The position numbers and the translations under genes were made by a program. A stretch of 64,000 nucleotides of DNA from Candidatus Abawacabacteria bacterium (GTDB lineage Bacteria > Patescibacteriota > Gracilibacteria > RBG-16-42-10). Each line of letters begins with the position of its first letter. Within the stretch, counting starts at the first letter, position 1. The stretch lies in the NCBI GenBank assembly GCA_016207805.1, contig JACQZO010000011.1:52308-116307 (forward strand). Reading direction: 5' to 3'. Positions 41,942-50,561 of the stretch are shown here, piece after piece. Below the pieces are notes generated by a model that ran no database searches, was not told where the DNA came from, and worked only from the letters and a program-made list of their open reading frames with translations.

Positions 41942-43534
41942 ATGCCGCAAAAGTTTATTATCACTACTGGTGGGGTTTGTTCTGGTTTGGGAAAGGGGAT
42001 CTCTGCTGCATCTATTGGTACTATTCTCCAAGGTATGGGGTATAGCGTTTTCCCAATGAAGTTTGACCCTTATTTAAATTTAGATCCTGGTACCATGAAT
42101 CCTTTTCGTCATGGTGAAGTGTTTGTAACTGATGATGGTGCCGAGACAGATTTAGATTTGGGTCATTATGAGCGCTTTTTAGATATTGCACTCAATCGTT
42201 ATTCTTCAGTGACTACCGGGCAAATCTATACCCGTATTTTCGCTCAAGAAAGACGGGGAGAGTACTTGGGACGAGATGTGCAAATTATTCCTCATGTTAC
42301 TGATGAAATTAAACGTACTATTCATGAAGCTGCGGAACAAAGTCAGGCTGATGTGGTGACTGTGGAAATTGGTGGTACAGTGGGCGATATTGAGGCAGAA
42401 CCTTTTTTGGAAGCCTTGCGTCAATTGAGAGAGGATGTGGGAGCAGATAATATTTGTTTTGTTCATGTAGTTCTTGTGCCCTATCTTTTGGCTTCGAAGG
42501 AATTGAAGACCAAGCCTGCACAGGCATCAGTTCGAGATATGCGAGAAGTGGGATTACGGCCTGATATTATTATTGCCCGGGCAGATTATCCTTTGCCGCA
42601 AGAAATCCTAAAAAAGATTGCTTTTTTTGCCAATGTGCCTGAGCAAGCGGTAATTCCTGCGGTTACTGCTGAGTCCATTTATGCCGTACCTTTAGAGTTC
42701 GAGAAAAGTGATTTGGGCCTTACTATCAGTCAAAAGTTACACTTGTCTTATCATGAAGTGAATTTACGCAAGTGGGAAGCTTTGCAAGTGGCGAGGAAGA
42801 AAGCGAAGAAAGTAAAAAAGATTGGATTAATTGCCAAATATGCTGGTTTTGATGATGCCTACTTCAGTGTCATTGAAGCTATTCGGGCAGCAGCCTGGGC
42901 TGAAGGTATTAAGCCTGAGATTATTGGTGTTAATGCTGAAGATATTGAAAAACATGGAACTATGGTACTTGAAGAGCTTGATGGAATTATCGTCCCCGGT
43001 GGCTATGGCAAGCGTGGAACTGAAGGGAAAATAATGGCGGCTCAATATGCTAGAGAAAAGAAGCTTCCTTACCTTGGCTTGTGTCTTGGTATGCAAATGA
43101 TGGTGGTGGAAGCGGCGCGAAATCTACTAAAATTGAATCAAGCTACTTCTGAAGAGTTTGATCCGAAAGCAAAAGATTTAGTTATTCATTTGATGGAAGC
43201 ACAAAAAGGAGTTACTGATAAAGGTGGTACTAATCGCTTGGGTCTCTACTCTTGCCAGCTCATGAAAGGGACAAAAACGCAGCAAGCTTATAAGAAGAGC
43301 AAATTAGAAGAGAGACATCGCCATCGGTATGAATACAATAATGCCTATCGAGATCAATTGGAGACTGTAGGGCTAATAGTTGCCGGGATTAATCCTGACT
43401 TGGATTTAGTGGAAATAGTAGAAATCAAGGATCATCCTTTTATGGTTGGTTCTCAATTTCATCCCGAATTTTTATCTCGACCGACAAAACCTCATCCACT
43501 CTTCGCCGGTTTTATGAAAGCAATTGCTGATTAG
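41942..43534 (+). CDS. pyrG: CTP synthase
   Basis: A 530-aa enzyme making CTP from UTP with glutamine. The synthase domain starts KFIITTGGVCSGLGKGISAAS, with EIGGTVGDIEAEPF. The C-terminal class I glutaminase domain has the nucleophile LGLCLGMQMM and the His-Glu pair QFHPEF. The ATG at 41942 gives the family-standard start; it lies 6 bases after the SLH gene stop. No Shine-Dalgarno sequence. Confidence 0.97.
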   Translation: MPQKFIITTGGVCSGLGKGISAASIGTILQGMGYSVFPMKFDPYLNLDPGTMNPFRHGEVFVTDDGAETDLDLGHYERFLDIALNRYSSVTTGQIYTRIFAQERRGEYLGRDVQIIPHVTDEIKRTIHEAAEQSQADVVTVEIGGTVGDIEAEPFLEALRQLREDVGADNICFVHVVLVPYLLASKELKTKPAQASVRDMREVGLRPDIIIARADYPLPQEILKKIAFFANVPEQAVIPAVTAESIYAVPLEFEKSDLGLTISQKLHLSYHEVNLRKWEALQVARKKAKKVKKIGLIAKYAGFDDAYFSVIEAIRAAAWAEGIKPEIIGVNAEDIEKHGTMVLEELDGIIVPGGYGKRGTEGKIMAAQYAREKKLPYLGLCLGMQMMVVEAARNLLKLNQATSEEFDPKAKDLVIHLMEAQKGVTDKGGTNRLGLYSCQLMKGTKTQQAYKKSKLEERHRHRYEYNNAYRDQLETVGLIVAGINPDLDLVEIVEIKDHPFMVGSQFHPEFLSRPTKPHPLFAGFMKAIAD

Positions 43535-43543
43535 CGATAATAA

Positions 43544-43572
43544 TTTGCCTCTTTGCTCTTTGCTCTCTACAC
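43544..43572. repeat. TTTGCTC heptamer array before obg
   Basis: About four heptamers (TTTGCCT, then TTTGCTC units) in the pyrG-obg gap, followed by GTAATTTTTT and the obg ATG. The layout resembles the compound array before the speE-like gene (56154-56214, minus strand). Confidence 0.65.
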
Positions 43573-43596
43573 TTCTAGAGATATTTGTAATTTTTT

Positions 43597-44910
43597 ATGT
43601 CTGTATTTTGTGATTTAGCAGAAATAACTGTGGAAGCTGGAAAAGGAGGTAATGGTTTAGTGAGCTTCCGGCGAGAAAAGTTTATTCCTTTTGGTGGCCC
43701 GGATGGTGGCAGTGGGGGATATGGTGCGGATATTTATTTTCAAGCTGATCCCAATATCAATACACTTACTGATTTTCGCACTCATAAACTATTCAAGGCT
43801 GCGGATGGGGAAAAAGGCGGTGCCAATAACTGCTCAGGAGCCAATGGCGAAGATCTGATCTTGCCGGTACCAGTGGGTACGGTGGTAAAAGAAAATGATA
43901 AGGTGATTGCTGATTTGTCCTATCCCAATCAATTGGTGCGCATTGCTGCCGGCGGTCGAGGGGGCTTTGGGAATGCCCATTTTATCTCTTCTGTGCGTCA
44001 GGCCCCCAAGTTTGCCGAGCTCGGAGAAGATGGTGAGAAAAAACTGTTAACGTTAGAGTTGAAATTAATTGCTGATGTGGGATTGGTTGGGTATCCTTCC
44101 GTTGGCAAGTCGACGTTGATCTCAGTTATATCTAATGCTAAACCCAAAATTGCTGATTACCCTTTTACTACGCTGATACCTAATTTAGGAGTAGTCCGTT
44201 TTGCTGATTTTGATTTTGTGGTCGCTGATATTCCAGGATTAATTGAAGGTGCTCATCTTGGTAAGGGATTGGGTACGGAATTTTTACGGCATATTCAACG
44301 TACACGGGTACTGGTTCACATTTTAGATGTGCAACGTATGGATATTGTGGCTGATTATCATGCTATTCGTCATGAACTAGCGACTTTTGATGCTGAATTG
44401 GCTAAAAAACCAGAAATCGTGGTCTTAAATAAAGTAGATACTATTGATCCGGCAGCGATTGAGCTATTGATACAGGGCTTGCTAGAGGCGCAAATTGTAC
44501 CTACCAAAGATGATGTTTATGCCATCTCAGCTGCTGCTCATCAAGGTTTGAAGCCATTACTTTATAAAATTGGAGCAATGTTGAAGGCTCTGCCCAAAGT
44601 TCATTTCGAAGAAATGCCTACCGTATCTGCGGATGAGATTGCTATTCTGAAGCCTCATTTGGCAGAAGGTGCGCGGACATTTTTTGTCGAGAGAACTGGG
44701 CCAGAAGAAATCGTGATTCGGGGTAAGCGTTTGGAACAAATTGCTAATATGACCGATAGTTCTAATCCAGAAGGTATGCTGCGCCTCTACGATATTTTTA
44801 AAAAACTTGGTGTCATGCGTATTTTGCGTCGGGAAAAAGGAGATGATAAAACTAAGGTGCTTATTGGTAAATTGGTGATTAATTATTCAGATATACCGTT
44901 TCAGCTATGA
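43597..44910 (+). CDS. obgE: Obg-family ribosome-assembly GTPase
   Basis: A 437-aa GTPase for late 50S assembly. A glycine-rich Obg domain (1-158) is followed by a G domain with G1 GYPSVGKS (165-172), G3 DIPGLIEGA, G4 NKVD and G5 SAAA. A C-terminal OCT domain (about 355-430) has LKKLGVMRILRREKG-type ending. The ATG follows TTTGTAATTTTTT. It is translationally coupled to pth by a 4-base overlap. Confidence 0.96.
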   Translation: MSVFCDLAEITVEAGKGGNGLVSFRREKFIPFGGPDGGSGGYGADIYFQADPNINTLTDFRTHKLFKAADGEKGGANNCSGANGEDLILPVPVGTVVKENDKVIADLSYPNQLVRIAAGGRGGFGNAHFISSVRQAPKFAELGEDGEKKLLTLELKLIADVGLVGYPSVGKSTLISVISNAKPKIADYPFTTLIPNLGVVRFADFDFVVADIPGLIEGAHLGKGLGTEFLRHIQRTRVLVHILDVQRMDIVADYHAIRHELATFDAELAKKPEIVVLNKVDTIDPAAIELLIQGLLEAQIVPTKDDVYAISAAAHQGLKPLLYKIGAMLKALPKVHFEEMPTVSADEIAILKPHLAEGARTFFVERTGPEEIVIRGKRLEQIANMTDSSNPEGMLRLYDIFKKLGVMRILRREKGDDKTKVLIGKLVINYSDIPFQL

Positions 44911-45458
44911 TTGTCATTGTTGGTTTGGGTAATCCAGGGAAGGATTATCAATATACTAGGCATAATGCTGGGTTTCTCTGTTTAGATGCTTTGCAAACAG
45001 CTTGGCAGTTTCCGCAATTTCATAGTGATAAACATTTTCAAGCAGAAATTGCTAAGGGGAAAATGCATGATCAGGATATTTTGTTAGTGAAGCCGCAAAC
45101 TTTTATGAATCTTTCCGGGCAAAGTGTTTTGGCTGTGCAGCAGTTTTATAAATTACCAGTAAATCATTTTTGGCTTGTCTATGATGAATTGGATTTGCCG
45201 ATAGGAAAAGTTCGTATTCGTAAAGATGGTTCTAGTGCTGGGCATAATGGTATCAAGTCTATTATTGCAGCCTTAGGCTCTGATCAATTTTATCGTTTTA
45301 GAATTGGGGTGAAGCCAGAACATTATCAACCGGGTATGGAAAGACAAAGTACCGTATTAGAAAGATTCTCTGTGCAGGAAGAAGAACATTTGTTCAATGT
45401 CTTTGGCGAAGTGCAAAAAGCAATTGAAAAAGAATTAATAACCATTCCTCAAATATGA
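44907..45458 (+). CDS. pth: Peptidyl-tRNA hydrolase
   Basis: A 183-aa enzyme that frees tRNA from dropped-off peptidyl-tRNA. GLGNPGKDYQYTRHNAGF (6-23) includes the catalytic His19, and Asn-containing PQTFMNLSG, VYDELDLPIG and GHNGIKSI motifs are all in place. It overlaps obg by 4 bases and the CYTH gene by 4, forming a translation-related operon. Confidence 0.96.
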   Translation: MIVIVGLGNPGKDYQYTRHNAGFLCLDALQTAWQFPQFHSDKHFQAEIAKGKMHDQDILLVKPQTFMNLSGQSVLAVQQFYKLPVNHFWLVYDELDLPIGKVRIRKDGSSAGHNGIKSIIAALGSDQFYRFRIGVKPEHYQPGMERQSTVLERFSVQEEEHLFNVFGEVQKAIEKELITIPQI

Positions 45459-45985
45459 TTGAAGTAGAATTGCGCAGTTTTTTGAATGAAGAACAATATC
45501 AAGCGTTGCTAAGCTACTTTCAGGAACATGGGCAATTTGTTAACGAAGAAGAACAAGAAACGCATTATTTTGATTGTGACCAAGACTTGCGGATTCAAAA
45601 AAGTACTAAGGGAGCGAAAGTCTGGTTAAAGAAAGGGAATATGCATGATGCAGCCCGAGAAGAAATTGAAATCAAAGTTCCTGCTGACGATTTTGCTAAT
45701 TTAGCAAAATTATTTGCCGCATTGAACTATGGTGTGAAAGTAAAATGGCTACGTAAACGCTATACTTTTTCCTGGCAAGGAGTAAGTGTAATGTTGGATT
45801 ATACCAAAGGTTATGGCTGGATTATTGAATTAGAGAAATTAGTGACCGAGGGACAGGAAGTAATCGCCCACGAAGAATTACAAGAAAAGCTTAAAATTTT
45901 AAACATTTCTGTAAGTAGCAAAGAAGAGTTCGAAGATCGATATCAATACTACTTGGCGAATTGGCAACACCTTATTGCTGATTAG
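45455..45985 (+). CDS. CYTH-domain protein (triphosphate tunnel fold)
   Basis: A 176-aa protein opening with IEVELRSF, the ExExR/K signature of CYTH (CyaB-thiamine triphosphatase) enzymes, followed by HYFDCDQDLRIQKSTKGAKVWLKKG, EEIEIKV and LRKRYTF. These supply the charged tunnel residues. Relatives hydrolyse tripolyphosphate or ThTP, or cyclise ATP. It overlaps pth by 4 bases; its end overlaps the convergent 46 kb gene by 4. Substrate unknown. Confidence 0.85.
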   Translation: MIEVELRSFLNEEQYQALLSYFQEHGQFVNEEEQETHYFDCDQDLRIQKSTKGAKVWLKKGNMHDAAREEIEIKVPADDFANLAKLFAALNYGVKVKWLRKRYTFSWQGVSVMLDYTKGYGWIIELEKLVTEGQEVIAHEELQEKLKILNISVSSKEEFEDRYQYYLANWQHLIAD

Positions 45986-46725
45986 ATCGCTAATTCAATG
46001 GCCGGAATAAGACGAATGTCAGTGGCTTTTTCCCCTCTGTCAGCAGGGGCGAAGGTTAGTTTCTTACCTTCACAAAACATACCAGCTAATGGTATTGCTG
46101 GATTTTTCTCTACTTGTTCAGCATTGAGCACTACTAAGGTGAGAGTATCTAAAGGTAGGTCGGAAAGTAGATCAAGTAACCTAATACTTAAGGCAGCGCG
46201 AACACTACTGACTGTGCTGAGCCCCATTGCTTGATACTTTTTCAATAGGCCAATCACTTGTGTGTCGCTGCTCTTTTTATGTTGTTTTTTATGATCAAAA
46301 GGTATTTTCCCTGTCTCGACAATCATGCCTTGCCATACCAATTCTTCTTCTCTGCCATTATTCCACAAGTTATTATCACTAAAGTTGTGCATATAGGGAG
46401 CCAGTGCAGCTCCAAACTTCTTAACCAATGCTTGGATCATTGCATCGCGGCTTATTGGTGGGATAAGGATCAGTCGGCTTGCTCTAAAGTCTTTTGTGCG
46501 GGCTAATATTTCTGGTGTCACTTGTGCTGCTATGTGCTCCCAGGGGGGAATCGAGGTAATATCGATGCCTAAAGTCTGCCACAGGTGAATTGCTTGGTTA
46601 TATTGTTCCTGATATCTCTCTAAGGGGGACAATGATAAGGCGAGTGCTTCTCGGGTAGCTGAGACATTATCTTCTCCCCTACGGGGTACTTTACCTTCGA
46701 TTTCTTCTGGTCCCTTTTTTATCAT
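45982..46725 (-). CDS. Hypothetical 247-aa protein
   Basis: Not recognised. It is soluble, mixed alpha/beta in appearance, with no signal peptide. Features are a polar N-terminus, RASRLILIPPISRDAMIQAL, a DNNLWNNGREEELVWQGM stretch, and a C-terminal DTLTLVVLNAEQV...PAIPLAGMF strand pattern. It converges on the CYTH gene with a 4-base overlap. A perfect 12-base palindrome GTTAATATTAAC (46742-46753) lies 17 bases upstream of its start and might be an operator. Codon use looks like its neighbours. Confidence 0.7.
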   Translation of the reverse strand: MIKKGPEEIEGKVPRRGEDNVSATREALALSLSPLERYQEQYNQAIHLWQTLGIDITSIPPWEHIAAQVTPEILARTKDFRASRLILIPPISRDAMIQALVKKFGAALAPYMHNFSDNNLWNNGREEELVWQGMIVETGKIPFDHKKQHKKSSDTQVIGLLKKYQAMGLSTVSSVRAALSIRLLDLLSDLPLDTLTLVVLNAEQVEKNPAIPLAGMFCEGKKLTFAPADRGEKATDIRLIPAIELAI

Positions 46726-46796
46726 TTAATTAAGCTAATCCGTTAATATTAACTGAATTAGTATCCCTTAACAATGCTTAGGTATTTACTTTTGCT

Positions 46797-47360
46797 TCAA
46801 TAATGAAAGCGCCACAAATGTTCTTGTGCTTTGCTAATTCCTATTCTGCTAGATCGCTGGAAAGTTGTAATCTTTTTGTCGGTGCTTTCGATATATAAAG
46901 GTGGGCAAGTAAGTGGCATGCCATCATGCTTGGTAGTAAGTCCATAAGCCTGGCAGACTTTTCCAGGACCATTGGTGAGCTGCTTTGGTGATGTGGTCTT
47001 TGTGCTTTTTCCCAGAGAACGATTGCTGAGCATAATATCAGTACCAAGTATGGGGATAATGGATCTAATGAGGATCGCTGAAGGAAAATGCTCTTCTTGA
47101 GTAACCACGTTTAAGCAATAATACATGCCATAAATGAAATAAATATAAGCAAAACCAGCCGGACCAAACATAATCCGATTTCTTTGATCCAAACCTCGAG
47201 CACCATGGCTAGCTAAGTCGTCGCTACCAATATAGCTTTCTACTTCATTAATTTCTCCTACCAATTTCCCTTGAGGGCTCTCATATACTAAATATTGGCC
47301 CAGTAATTCTTCAGCTACCAATAAAGTGGGTCTAGCATAAAATGATGCTGGCAGAATCAT
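46797..47360 (-). CDS. mpg: 3-methyladenine DNA glycosylase (AAG/Mpg family)
   Basis: A 187-aa alkyladenine glycosylase that removes alkylated purines. Signature blocks include AEELLGQYLV, GEINEVESYIG (catalytic Glu), DLASHGARG, RNRIMFGPAGFAYIYFIYGMYYCLNVV and LTNGPGKVCQAYG. Length is normal. It stands alone between two unknown genes on the same strand. Confidence 0.95.
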   Translation of the reverse strand: MILPASFYARPTLLVAEELLGQYLVYESPQGKLVGEINEVESYIGSDDLASHGARGLDQRNRIMFGPAGFAYIYFIYGMYYCLNVVTQEEHFPSAILIRSIIPILGTDIMLSNRSLGKSTKTTSPKQLTNGPGKVCQAYGLTTKHDGMPLTCPPLYIESTDKKITTFQRSSRIGISKAQEHLWRFHY

Positions 47361-47424
47361 AAAGTTTGCTATTTCCTACCGCAAACTCTAATCACAGCTA
47401 AAGACTTTGTCTAATGCGTGGCCT

Positions 47425-49677
47425 TTATCTGATGGCTCTTGCTAAGGCATCGCGCTGGCGCTGTCTTATTTGTTCTTCACGTTGACGATAGTAGGCATCT
47501 AGTCTAGCTCTAGCCTCGGCTTTCAACGTATCAATGCGAGCTAGTCTTGCCAAAGCTTTTTCTGCTTCAGTTGGTGCTCTACGTGATCTGTCCTTGTTGT
47601 TGTCAGGTAGTGATAGCGATGATGATTTATCACTAGCAGCCAATTGATCTAATGCCTGGTAAACTTCATTGTTCTGTTTTTGGTGGGATGTTACTGCTCT
47701 AGTTTCAGGTGAAGAGGCGTTTTGTTGTCTTGCTTGGTAGGTAGGATAATAACCAATTGAATTGGAGTTTGTTACCATAGAGTCACTCAAAGCAGAATTA
47801 GCTTGATTAGTCTCTGATGGTGAAATTCCTGTTGTTGGTGTTTCGGTGCTCGCTGTTGGTGCAGTTGGTACTTTAACTTGAGCATGACGATGAACAGTAT
47901 TTAGCTCTGGTGCTCTAATAGTAACGGACTGTACATTGCTACTACCAGGAAGATTAAGACTGATCGAGAAATTGTGATCTTCACCTACACTTCCTAAATA
48001 TGCTACGGCTACTTGTTCCCGATTGTTTTTTGTGTGTAATTGATCGACTTGATTTGCTAAACGGTGACCAATATTACTGGCTAAGTAATCTAGTTCACCT
48101 GGAGAAAGCGGGGCATTGTCATACATGCGTCGTAATACTTCTTTTCCTTGATCATTGTGCAGAGCGGCATTGATGCCTCTTTCTACACTGGCATTCCTAC
48201 TTTCTTGTTCTGACAAACCTGCTCGTACAGAGCCGGTTGCTTCGAAGTATTGCTCTTGTGCCTCTACTATTGAAGGCGCTTCATTGGCATCAATGTCAGT
48301 AGCAGGTTGAGGAGCTATTACTGTTGTCGTTGCTATGTCAGCGTTTTGTTCCTGGTTTTTTTTGCTACTGATACCAAGTCCACCTAATATACCCAAAAAT
48401 CCCGCTAGAGCGGCTGTAGCAAACCATCTATTTGCTACTTTTGGTTTTTGTGCCGATGTTTTTTTGACTTCAGCTGGTTTGTCTGCGCGTCTCTTCAACC
48501 AGGCTTTGGCTTTTGTTAGCCACCCTTTTACTCCGCCCCTGCTCTCTTGCTCTACTACTGGTCTTTCCGCCATGACAAATTTGCTACTTTCTGGCTCTTC
48601 TTGAGCAACTGTTTCTGGACCAGAAGTATTTGTAGTTCCGCTAAAGGTAATCTCTGGCAAACTCAATGGCTGATAAGTGCCGTTTCTCACTTGAATTAAG
48701 TAGGAGAGATTATCCACTATCATCCCTACTTCGAAATGAATAAGACTTAATGTAGTTGCCGGCAAATTATTGCGGGCAGGAATATTTTTTATTAAAGCGT
48801 CTCGTAAGGTGGTGGCGAGCTGTTGGATGTCAGGAGCAGAAAGTTGGCCGGCTTTGATAGCGACAACCGCCTCTTCAATAGAGTTATCAGCTGGTAAACT
48901 TGCCAATCTGCGTAGTTCTCTATAGTGCTGCAGTAATTGATTAGCATAGAATTCTTGCCCATTAAGCTGGGGTAATGGCCTTGTGTTTCGTGCTGTGGTA
49001 AATTCAGCTAAGATCGGTTTCCAGCCATTATCATACCGAACAGTTTCGACAACTGGTTCATTGACTTCTTTTGTCGCTACGATGCTTTCAATATTTTCAC
49101 CTAGCTTTGCCGATAATCCAGTTTGAGTACCCAACATTGCTGAAGGTGAGACTGCTTCCATTCGTTGGGTTGTATTGCCTGAGGCTATATCCACTGATGC
49201 TTTTGGTTCTGCGATTCGTAAAGCAATAGTAGTGGCAGGATTTTGCTCTCTGATACTGCGTCGTATTCTTTGAGTAGAAGCTAATGCGTCGCTAATTGCA
49301 TTAGTAAATCTTCGCGTATTGGTTAGGGACGCAATTGCTCTAATCCTTTCATCAATCCGGCTCAAAACAGTAGCAAGCCGTGCCGGTGTAATGGTCGCTT
49401 GGGTGAGCTCATCTAACACTCCTATGGGAGAGAAAAACGCGAAAGGAGGCTTATGTTCCTCAGCGACTTTACTTATTGTCTGGAGACAATCAGCAATGAT
49501 TTTGATTTCTGTACCATACACAAGTTCAGCATCTCTTGAGGGCTGATCAGGTGTAGTGATCTGTCGTAGTGTGTTTCTGATAGCAGATCCTGCTGCTATG
49601 GAGGGTCGTGCTGGTGTGGCTGGACGAACACCACTTTGGACGCCCTCATCTAACAACTTTAATCCTTCTTGAGCCAT
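47425..49677 (-). CDS. Large single-pass membrane protein of unknown function
   Basis: A 750-aa protein, last of five unknown genes. A helical cytosolic N-terminal region (1-345) leads to a basic Trp-containing helix SRGGVKGWLTKAKAWLKRR (379-397), a membrane segment at 418-437, a Thr/Ser/Pro-rich outer part, and a final highly charged coiled coil (LARLARIDTLKAEARARLDAYYRQREEQ). There is no signal peptide, so it is probably anchored by the internal helix. The 777-aa gene upstream has the same overall plan. I recognise no family. Confidence 0.75.
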   Translation of the reverse strand: MAQEGLKLLDEGVQSGVRPATPARPSIAAGSAIRNTLRQITTPDQPSRDAELVYGTEIKIIADCLQTISKVAEEHKPPFAFFSPIGVLDELTQATITPARLATVLSRIDERIRAIASLTNTRRFTNAISDALASTQRIRRSIREQNPATTIALRIAEPKASVDIASGNTTQRMEAVSPSAMLGTQTGLSAKLGENIESIVATKEVNEPVVETVRYDNGWKPILAEFTTARNTRPLPQLNGQEFYANQLLQHYRELRRLASLPADNSIEEAVVAIKAGQLSAPDIQQLATTLRDALIKNIPARNNLPATTLSLIHFEVGMIVDNLSYLIQVRNGTYQPLSLPEITFSGTTNTSGPETVAQEEPESSKFVMAERPVVEQESRGGVKGWLTKAKAWLKRRADKPAEVKKTSAQKPKVANRWFATAALAGFLGILGGLGISSKKNQEQNADIATTTVIAPQPATDIDANEAPSIVEAQEQYFEATGSVRAGLSEQESRNASVERGINAALHNDQGKEVLRRMYDNAPLSPGELDYLASNIGHRLANQVDQLHTKNNREQVAVAYLGSVGEDHNFSISLNLPGSSNVQSVTIRAPELNTVHRHAQVKVPTAPTASTETPTTGISPSETNQANSALSDSMVTNSNSIGYYPTYQARQQNASSPETRAVTSHQKQNNEVYQALDQLAASDKSSSLSLPDNNKDRSRRAPTEAEKALARLARIDTLKAEARARLDAYYRQREEQIRQRQRDALARAIR

Positions 49678-49724
49678 ATTTTATTTTTGTATTCTTCTTA
49701 TTATACCTCTTTTTTTATCCTCTG

Positions 49725-50528
49725 CTAATGGGCCTGGCCATATACACGCAATATTGCTTGGATAAGCGTGGCGAAAAGTGGTGGCAAGGGCACAGGTCTA
49801 ACCCAGTCACTATTGCCAATAATATAGCTTACTGATGCGCCTTTTGCTCGTGAATGAGTAATTTCACCAAATGTGATTGTTATTCTTAGTGCGTCAGCTA
49901 GTATGCTGACCTGAAATAATTGGCTTTTTTCTCCTGAAGCAGTAATTTCTTTGGGAACAAATAGGAAGTAGTTGGCTTTGCCCTTTGTTGTGGTCATGGC
50001 GATTTTTTGGAGGCCTTGTACTAAGATTTCCCAACGGCTCATTCGCCAATCATCCATTACTACGCTAGTTGTTGTCCGTCTTTCTTTAATGACAGCCTGT
50101 AAATTACTAAATGCGGCCCGTAATTTTACGAGGCGTGTAAGACGATGATGCACAATCTCATCAACTTGTTGTCTAGCACTATTGGTAGCCACTATTAATA
50201 GTGCTTCCACTACTTCTTTCAGCAGAAAGTTTAGGGCAGGAATTGCTTGGGGGGCTTGATGAAGTTCTTCAGCTTCAGTATCGATACTGACTTGTTGAGC
50301 CCTGAGATTAGCATCCGTTCTGACAGTGATCAGTGGATCAGAGGTTCCAATTGGTTCTGCTCGATACAATACGCCAGGGACCATTCCTGTGCCCAGAATT
50401 AATGTGTGATTGTGCGACGGTGTCTTAACTTCAAGGCGTTTTCTTTCCCGAGCAAGCTTTTCTAATATAGCTGTGACTTCCTCTTCTAGGGGAAGTGGTG
50501 GGGGAACTACATGCAAGCTTGTCCTCAT
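49725..50528 (-). CDS. Hypothetical 267-aa protein of the five-gene cluster
   Basis: Unrecognised, without membrane helix or signal. The N-terminus is proline-rich then helical (LPLEEEVTAILEKLARERKRLEV). The middle is a long helix pair (LNFLLKEVVEALLIVATNSARQQVDEIVHHRLTR, 149 onward region), and the end a beta-rich segment (LFQVSILADALRITITFGEI) and WVRPVPLPPLFATLIQAILRV. It lies between the 777- and 750-aa membrane genes with gaps of 33 and 47 bases, so a soluble partner of those proteins is plausible. Confidence 0.7.
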   Translation of the reverse strand: MRTSLHVVPPPLPLEEEVTAILEKLARERKRLEVKTPSHNHTLILGTGMVPGVLYRAEPIGTSDPLITVRTDANLRAQQVSIDTEAEELHQAPQAIPALNFLLKEVVEALLIVATNSARQQVDEIVHHRLTRLVKLRAAFSNLQAVIKERRTTTSVVMDDWRMSRWEILVQGLQKIAMTTTKGKANYFLFVPKEITASGEKSQLFQVSILADALRITITFGEITHSRAKGASVSYIIGNSDWVRPVPLPPLFATLIQAILRVYGQAH

Positions 50529-50561
50529 AATTCTAAAATACTGGCCATGAGAGTTGTTGAG